Source: Faecalicatena contorta
GTDB taxonomy: Bacteria; Bacillota; Clostridia; Lachnospirales; Lachnospiraceae
Direction of reading: 5' to 3'
Assembly: GCF_021531895.1 (NCBI RefSeq)
Contig: NZ_JAFBIX010000025.1
Span: 1 to 46,521, forward strand
Length of the DNA stretch: 46,521 nt
Shown here in pieces: positions 41,067 to 46,521 of this stretch. The notes under the pieces were generated by a model. That model was not told where the DNA came from. It did no database searches and was given only the letters and a program-made list of their open reading frames with translations. A program made the translations under genes and the position numbers. How positions within the stretch are numbered: position 1 is the stretch's first letter; the number at the start of each line of letters is the position of its first letter.

Positions 41067-41228
41067 AAGAGCACTCGTCTAAGAAATCTAATCATTATCA
41101 TTCAAAGGGGTATCCCCATCGGGAAGATTCGTTCCCAATTTCCAAAACGAGAAAAGAACCATACAGGAAAGGAGGGTAGAAGTATCATTTCAATTATTCA
41201 GTGTGTTTATGTAAAAAGGAGTGTTTAA

Positions 41229-42767
41229 ATGAAAAAAACAAATAAAAAATCTATCTTTTTTTCTGTAGTTTTGTTGTTCCTTAGTGTATTAGGTATTGTG
41301 GGAGCCGCTAGTACGATGACGGCAGAAGCTAAGGAGGTCTCTTTGGTAACGGGAGCATCCGTCCAATATATGGGATATTCGACACATTATTATTATGTGG
41401 ATGGAAATATGGCATATTGTCTGGAACCCGGTAAACTCTCGCCGAATAACGGAACTTATTCCTCCGATGAGTTGGATAAGGACCAGCTTTTGGCAAAAGC
41501 AATGTATTATGTGTATGGAGGACCTGGGTATGATGTGTATATGAAACCGACATTGACAGGAGGGTGGGATCAACCAGACCGAGCCTATTGTCTGTCGCAC
41601 TGCATATTGTCTTATATTTATGATGGGTGTGATCCAAATAGCGATGGGTTCAAGGGATTGAATGCGGATATTAGTAATGCAGTAATTCAGTATACGAACG
41701 CAATTCAGGGATGGCCAAATATACCGGATACAGATATTGCTCTTTCTCAGGAGAATTTAACCGCATTTTTTAGTGCTGAGGAGGGCGTGCAGCGAACAGA
41801 GGTTGTTACATGTGAAGGGGATACATCGAATTCATTAGTGCTTTCTTTGCCCGAAGGAGTGACTCTGGTAAATGTAACCCAGCAAAGTCGTCTGCAGGGC
41901 CAGGTGACAGTGCATGGGCAAGAGCAGTTCTATCTGGCATCAGATGTGGCTTATGGTAACGGAACAAGTTGGGACAGTGGTCAGATAAAAGGGACTTTGA
42001 ATCAAGCGTGGAGAACGCTGGTTGTAAAAACTGGTGGCGGAAGCCAGGATATCGGAACTGGACAATTGCTCACGGTGGAACCATCAGCAGTATCTCTGCA
42101 AGTGAAGTGGATGGAGCGCCCGGAACTTATGGTTGAGAAACATGCAGATAAAACGGGGAAAACTTATCAGTTGGGAGACATTGTTACTTATACTATGGAT
42201 GTAACACAGCAGATTCAAAATGCGGTGGCAAAAAATGTGGTGATTACAGATACAATTCTTACTGAGGGAGTACAGCTTCAGAAAAATTCCATTGTTCTTC
42301 TGGATGGTTCCCGTAATGTGATACAAGATGCAGTGATCTCTGTCAACGGAAATTCATTTACCATTCATGCAGGAGAGTTCTTACAGTGTGTAGAACTTGG
42401 AGAACGCTATATAGTCGAGTATCAGATGGCAATAACGGATGAATCGGTGATAGGAAAAGAAATAGATAATGAAGTAGTTGTCTGCGCGGATAATGCGGAA
42501 GAGAAAAAAGATGAAGAGAAGATTCTGGTAGAAAAACCGAAAGAATCAGATGAACCAGAAAAAGAAACACCGGAGATAGAGAAACCAGAGACGGAACCTG
42601 AGAAACTTGTGGAAGCAAAATCCAAAACGACAGCAAAAATTGCATCCGTTAAGACTGGTGATCAAGAAAATATAGTGGTTCTTGTACTATTCTTGATTCT
42701 TTCTTGCACCACTATATTTGTTTGTGGTAAAATGAACGCATGGCTACGGAAAATATGGAGAAAGTAG
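41229..42767 (+). CDS. Surface-anchored adhesin-like protein with thioester-type domain
   Basis: The product is 512 residues. It has a signal peptide (about residues 1-35, cleavage near TAEAKE), then a thioester-domain-like region: MAYCLEPGKLSPNNGTY with the Cys that forms the bond, and AYCLSHCILSYIYDG in place of the usual second motif; the partner Gln is not obvious. About residues 300-415 are a DUF11/isopeptide-type domain (PELMVEKHADKTGKTYQLGD, IVTYTMDV, then AKNVVITDTI). A Glu/Pro/Lys-rich wall-spanning stretch leads to SVKTGDQE, a hydrophobic helix and basic tail, a sortase-type anchor. Such proteins bind host surfaces covalently or form pilin-like fibres. Confidence 0.85.
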   Translation: MKKTNKKSIFFSVVLLFLSVLGIVGAASTMTAEAKEVSLVTGASVQYMGYSTHYYYVDGNMAYCLEPGKLSPNNGTYSSDELDKDQLLAKAMYYVYGGPGYDVYMKPTLTGGWDQPDRAYCLSHCILSYIYDGCDPNSDGFKGLNADISNAVIQYTNAIQGWPNIPDTDIALSQENLTAFFSAEEGVQRTEVVTCEGDTSNSLVLSLPEGVTLVNVTQQSRLQGQVTVHGQEQFYLASDVAYGNGTSWDSGQIKGTLNQAWRTLVVKTGGGSQDIGTGQLLTVEPSAVSLQVKWMERPELMVEKHADKTGKTYQLGDIVTYTMDVTQQIQNAVAKNVVITDTILTEGVQLQKNSIVLLDGSRNVIQDAVISVNGNSFTIHAGEFLQCVELGERYIVEYQMAITDESVIGKEIDNEVVVCADNAEEKKDEEKILVEKPKESDEPEKETPEIEKPETEPEKLVEAKSKTTAKIASVKTGDQENIVVLVLFLILSCTTIFVCGKMNAWLRKIWRK

Positions 42768-42811
42768 TATTCAAAAGATAAGTCAATGAAGAAGAATAGG
42801 AGGTTGTCGTG

Positions 42812-44086
42812 ATGGGAATGACAATGACGCAGAAGATATTGGCGGCTCACGCAGGGCTCGATTCTGTTGTGGCAGGACAATTGATAGAGGCGAAGTTAGA
42901 TGTAGTAATGGCAAATGATATCACCGGACCTATGGCACTGCCGATTTTTCGGGAGATGGCAGAAAATGTGTTTGATAAGGATAAAGTAGTTCTGGTACCA
43001 GATCATTTTACACCGAATAAGGACATTAAATCAGCAGAGAACTCTAAGGCAATCAGAGAATTTGCAAGAGCACAGGGATTAACATGGTATTTTGAACAGG
43101 GAAAATCCGGCGTGGAACATGCAATCCTTCCAGAAGCTGGTGTTGTTGTGGGTGGTGAGTGCATTATTGGTGCAGATTCACACACCTGTACATATGGCGC
43201 ATTAGGTGCATTTTCTACTGGTGTGGGAACCACAGATATTGCAACAGGTATGGCAACAGGTGAGTTGTGGTTTAAAGTTCCGAGCGCAATGAAGTTTGTA
43301 TTGACGGGAAAGCCAGGACCATATGTCAGTGGAAAAGATATCATTATCCATATTATCGGTAAGATTGGGGTAGATGGCGCACTTTATAAATCTATGGAAT
43401 TTGTTGGAGATGGCATTGCTAATCTGTCTATGGATGATCGTTTTACAATGGCGAATATGGCGATTGAAGCTGGTGCCAAGAATGGAATCTTCCCGGTAGA
43501 TGAACAGACAGAAGCCTATATGAAAGAACATTCCAAGAAGGAATACAAGATATATACTGCTGATGAGGATGCAGAGTATGATGAAGTGGTTGAGATTGAT
43601 CTTTCAGAGGTACGTCCGACCGTTGCATTCCCACACCTTCCAGGTAATGCTAAGACAATTGATGAGGTTGAGGCGATGGAGCCAATCAAGATCAATCAGG
43701 TTGTAATCGGTTCTTGTACCAATGGGCGTATGGAGGATATGAGAAAAGCAGCAGCAATTTTGAAAGGCCATACAGTTCATCCAGATGTACGTGTTATGGT
43801 AATCCCTGCAACACAGAAGATCTACAAACAGTGTATCGCAGAGGGACTTTTGGATATCTTTGTGGATGCAGGCTGTGCTGTGAATACACCAAGCTGTGGA
43901 CCATGTATGGGAGGTCATATGGGTGTTATGGCAGCAGGTGAAAAGTGTGTGTCTACAACAAATCGTAACTTTGTGGGCAGAATGGGACATGTAGATTCTC
44001 TGATCTATCTTGCGTCTCCAGAAGTGGCTGCAGCGAGTGCGATTGCAGGATGTATTGCGAATCCAGAGAAAGTAGGTGACAGATAA
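42812..44086 (+). CDS. leuC: 3-isopropylmalate dehydratase large subunit LeuC
   Basis: The product is 424 residues, the length of the archaeal/clostridial LeuC type (IPMI, HacA-like), shorter than the enterobacterial form. It isomerises 2- to 3-isopropylmalate in leucine synthesis. [30 protein letters not shown] and [12 protein letters not shown] carry the three [4Fe-4S] Cys. AGGAGG fits the ATG at 42812 (the GTG just before it is not needed). Its stop overlaps the leuD start by one base. leuA and leuB are not in the window, so specificity for homoaconitate or citramalate-pathway substrates cannot be excluded. Confidence 0.95.
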   Translation: MGMTMTQKILAAHAGLDSVVAGQLIEAKLDVVMANDITGPMALPIFREMAENVFDKDKVVLVPDHFTPNKDIKSAENSKAIREFARAQGLTWYFEQGKSGVEHAILPEAGVVVGGECIIGADSHTCTYGALGAFSTGVGTTDIATGMATGELWFKVPSAMKFVLTGKPGPYVSGKDIIIHIIGKIGVDGALYKSMEFVGDGIANLSMDDRFTMANMAIEAGAKNGIFPVDEQTEAYMKEHSKKEYKIYTADEDAEYDEVVEIDLSEVRPTVAFPHLPGNAKTIDEVEAMEPIKINQVVIGSCTNGRMEDMRKAAAILKGHTVHPDVRVMVIPATQKIYKQCIAEGLLDIFVDAGCAVNTPSCGPCMGGHMGVMAAGEKCVSTTNRNFVGRMGHVDSLIYLASPEVAAASAIAGCIANPEKVGDR

Positions 44087-44574
44087 TGAAAGCAGTAGGA
44101 CATGTATTTAAGTATGGTGATAATGTGGATACGGATGTTATTATTCCGGCAAGATATCTTAATTCCTATGATCCTCAGGAACTGGCAAGCCATGCGATGG
44201 TAGATATTGATCCAGATTTTGTAAATAAGATGAAGCCGGGAGATCTGATTGTTGCGAATAAAAACTTTGGATGTGGTTCATCCAGAGAACATGCACCTCT
44301 GTGTCTCAAGACGGCAGGTGTAAGCTGCGTCATTGCAGAGACATTTGCCAGAATCTTCTATAGAAATGCAATCAATATTGGATTACCGATTATTGAATGC
44401 CCAGAGGCAGCAAGAGGAATCGATGCCGGTGATGAAGTGGAAGTTGATTTTGACAGTGGAAAGATCTATAACCGTACAAAAGGCACAGAGTTTCAGGGAC
44501 AGGCTTTCCCGGAATTTATGCAGAAGCTGATTGCTGCAGGTGGCCTGGTAAAATATACAAATAGTAAAAAATAG
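44086..44574 (+). CDS. leuD: 3-isopropylmalate dehydratase small subunit LeuD
   Basis: The product is 162 residues, the swivel domain that completes the LeuC active site. Motifs: [40 protein letters not shown] and [19 protein letters not shown]. Translationally coupled to leuC (TAATG overlap). A threonine synthase gene starts 23 bases after its stop, so the three form one amino-acid biosynthesis transcript. Confidence 0.96.
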   Translation: MKAVGHVFKYGDNVDTDVIIPARYLNSYDPQELASHAMVDIDPDFVNKMKPGDLIVANKNFGCGSSREHAPLCLKTAGVSCVIAETFARIFYRNAINIGLPIIECPEAARGIDAGDEVEVDFDSGKIYNRTKGTEFQGQAFPEFMQKLIAAGGLVKYTNSKK

Positions 44575-44597
44575 CGGATGATAGAAGGGTGAAAAAG

Positions 44598-46085
44598 ATG
44601 AATCTACATTACAAAAGTACAAGAAATTCGAACTTGAAAGTAACAGCTTCTGAAGCGATTCTGACAGGTCTTGCTCCGGACGGTGGTCTATTTGTGCCGG
44701 AGAAACTTCCGACACTCGATGTTTCAATGGAGCAGTTGAAAGACATGTCATATCAGGAGACCGCTTATGCGGTTATGAAGCAGTTTTTAACAGACTTTAC
44801 AGAAGAGGAGTTGAAGGACTGTATTCGTAAAGCATATGACAGTAAGTTTGACACTGAGGAGATCGCGCCGCTGGTAAAGGTAGATGATACGTATTATCTG
44901 GAATTGTTCCATGGGGCAACGATTGCGTTCAAGGATATGGCATTGTCTATATTGCCGCATCTTTTGACTACTTCGGCCAAAAAGAATCATGTGGAAAATG
45001 AGATTGTGATTCTTACAGCTACGTCTGGTGATACGGGTAAGGCTGCTTTGGCGGGATTTGCTGATGTTGAAGGAACCCGAATCATTGTATTTTATCCGAA
45101 GAACGGAGTCAGCAAAGTACAGGAACTTCAGATGGTTACGCAAAAAGGAAGTAATGTAGATGTGGTTGCGATCCATGGAAATTTTGATAATGCACAAAGT
45201 GGTGTGAAAGCAATGTTCGAAGATAAAGAACTGGCTCAGGAACTTGCAGCAAAGGGATACCAGTTTTCTTCTGCTAATTCTATCAATATTGGACGTCTGG
45301 TTCCGCAGGTCGCATATTATGTAAATGCTTATGCAAAATTACTGGCAAATGAAGAGATTGCAGAGGGAGAATTGATCAACGTTGTAGTCCCGACCGGCAA
45401 TTTCGGAAATATTCTTGCTGCTTACTATGCAAAGCAGATGGGAGTGCCGATTGATAAACTGATCTGTGCATCAAATAAGAACAAAGTGCTGTTTGATTTC
45501 TTCCAGACGGGTACATACGATAAGAATCGAGAGTTTGTGCTGACGACCTCACCATCCATGGACATTCTGATCTCCAGTAATCTGGAGCGTCTGATCTATC
45601 TGATTGCAGGTGAAGATTCTGAGAAGACCAGAGAATTAATGGAAGAATTAAAAGATAGTGGAAGCTATACGATTACTGAGGATATGAAGGAAAAATTATC
45701 TGATTTTGCATCTGGATATTCAGATGAAGCAGAGACTGCCGAAAGTATCCGTGAGAATTACGAAAAGACAGGATATGTAATTGATACGCATACAGCTGTT
45801 GCTGCGCATGTCTGTGAACAGTATAGGATTAAGACCGGTGATGCAAAGAAATGTGTGATTGCATCAACGGCGAGTCCATATAAGTTCGTTAAGAGTGTTA
45901 TGACGGCAATTGATGAAAAATATGCAGATGCAGATGAATTCGAACTTCTGAAAGTGTTGGAAGAGACATCTGGTGTAGAGATGCCACAGGCAATCAAAGA
46001 TATTCTGGATGCCAATATACTTCATACTTTGGAATGTGATGCAGATAAGATGAAGGAAACTGTAAAAGGTATATTGCAAGTGTAA
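44598..46085 (+). CDS. thrC: Threonine synthase ThrC
   Basis: The product is 495 residues, the long (enterobacterial/yeast) class. It converts O-phosphohomoserine to threonine with PLP; the PLP Lys is in LFHGATIAFKDMALS, with the phosphate loop PTGNFGNILAAYYAKQMG. The N-terminus has YKSTRNSNLKVTASEAILTG, LAPDGGLFVPE. ATG 44598 follows AGAAGGG at good distance; the GTG at 44589 overlaps that site. Co-transcribed with leuCD. Confidence 0.95.
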   Translation: MNLHYKSTRNSNLKVTASEAILTGLAPDGGLFVPEKLPTLDVSMEQLKDMSYQETAYAVMKQFLTDFTEEELKDCIRKAYDSKFDTEEIAPLVKVDDTYYLELFHGATIAFKDMALSILPHLLTTSAKKNHVENEIVILTATSGDTGKAALAGFADVEGTRIIVFYPKNGVSKVQELQMVTQKGSNVDVVAIHGNFDNAQSGVKAMFEDKELAQELAAKGYQFSSANSINIGRLVPQVAYYVNAYAKLLANEEIAEGELINVVVPTGNFGNILAAYYAKQMGVPIDKLICASNKNKVLFDFFQTGTYDKNREFVLTTSPSMDILISSNLERLIYLIAGEDSEKTRELMEELKDSGSYTITEDMKEKLSDFASGYSDEAETAESIRENYEKTGYVIDTHTAVAAHVCEQYRIKTGDAKKCVIASTASPYKFVKSVMTAIDEKYADADEFELLKVLEETSGVEMPQAIKDILDANILHTLECDADKMKETVKGILQV

Positions 46086-46098
46086 GGAGTGAGGACAG

Positions 46099-46449
46099 AT
46101 GCTGTTGGATGGTTTCTTTGGGGCAATTGCTCTGGGGGCTGGAATCTACTGCCTTTATGGATATTATATGTTAAAAGTGAAAAAAGAGATTGTGAAGACA
46201 ATCTTGCTTCCGAAGGGTGTAAATGAAAAAAGCTGCAAAGACCTGGAGGGATATTGCAGAGATGTCGGGAAGCCACTTCTTGCGTTGGGAATTATCCTGT
46301 TGTTAGATGGGTGTGTAGATCTGTACGATTCCTATATCAGCAGTGTTGGCATACTGTATGTAATTATGACGGCAGTTCTATGTGTGATGCTTGTTGTCTT
46401 TATGCTGAAATTACGTAAATACAACCAAAAATATTTTGGAATCAACTGA
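46099..46449 (+). CDS. Small membrane protein, unknown
   Basis: The product is 116 residues with three hydrophobic helices (MLLDGFFGAIALGAGIYCLY, PLLALGIILLLDGCVDLY, LYVIMTAVLCVMLVVFMLKL) and a short charged loop (LPKGVNEKSCKDLEGYCRDV). No family recognised. AAGGAGTGAGG precedes the ATG, 13 bases after thrC, so it is probably the last gene of the leuCD-thrC transcript. The final 70 bases of the window hold nothing that I can name. Confidence 0.75.
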   Translation: MLLDGFFGAIALGAGIYCLYGYYMLKVKKEIVKTILLPKGVNEKSCKDLEGYCRDVGKPLLALGIILLLDGCVDLYDSYISSVGILYVIMTAVLCVMLVVFMLKLRKYNQKYFGIN

Positions 46450-46521
46450 ATGGTTGGAGCTGGATTTCGGTTATATAAAATATTTATATGAATAATAGAT
46501 AAGTTTCATAAATTATAATAT

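Noticed and set aside
41020-41228. 67-codon ORF (41025-41228) upstream of the adhesin
   Set aside because: It begins in the previous terminator, covers the promoter and leader, and has no ribosome site or family resemblance.

Overview
The window looks like chromosomal DNA of a spore-forming gut member of the Clostridia, most likely a Lachnospiraceae species. The evidence is the moderately AT-rich coding style, strong AGGAGG-type ribosome binding sites, fragments of the sporulation protease gene spoIVB, a DUF6465 Lys/Ala-tailed protein, a PF06541 'putative ABC permease', and surface proteins ending in a TGD-type sorting tail. This is family-level recognition by eye, not a database result. No rRNA, tRNA or CRISPR array was seen.

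Left part (1-19,000) is accessory and heavily rearranged. After a small XRE regulator and a MATE exporter/AraC regulator pair comes an island (about 3,500-8,170) of toxin-antitoxin-like modules. It holds two HTH/RhuM-Fic pairs (the second broken), a DUF2442/DUF4160 pair, and a type III toxin-antitoxin locus (tandem-repeat antitoxin RNA, terminator, ToxN/AbiQ-family toxin with a homopolymer frameshift). The modules are separated by three 123-bp copies of the 3' end of spoIVB, each starting exactly at the catalytic-serine motif SGSPI. Copies 1 and 3 are preceded by the same 27-bp sequence. I read this as repeated integration of small cargo elements into spoIVB, each displacing the previous gene 3' end. 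Next come a TetR regulator, a sortase-type surface protein, transposase debris, a structured palindrome, a MerR-controlled detoxification-like cluster with a textbook 19-bp-spacer operator, a lipoprotein with a truncated permease, a complete IS3-family element (15,570-16,873, AAAT target duplication), and decayed secreted-protein genes.

Middle part (19,000-33,900) is metabolic. A divergent TetR gene faces a five-gene operon: a GlpA-like FAD dehydrogenase with an N-terminal BON-like extension, a second FAD/NAD oxidoreductase, a DUF1667 Cys protein, an alkyl-DHAP-synthase-like FAD oxidase and an FGGY kinase. It looks like an uncharacterised polyol, glycerol-phosphate or ether-glycerol pathway. 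A giant FtsX-type permease without an adjacent ATPase follows, then a nadA-nadB-nadC-niaR operon for de novo NAD synthesis.

Right part (33,900-46,521) is mostly housekeeping. It has a PEP/pyruvate-binding-domain gene that has lost part of its N-terminal domain by deletion and frameshift, a PF11449-type transporter, the DUF6465 protein, a 24-bp-arm perfect palindrome that supplies a promoter -35 box, membrane proteins, a PHP phosphoesterase, a thioester-domain surface adhesin, leuC-leuD, thrC and a small membrane protein.
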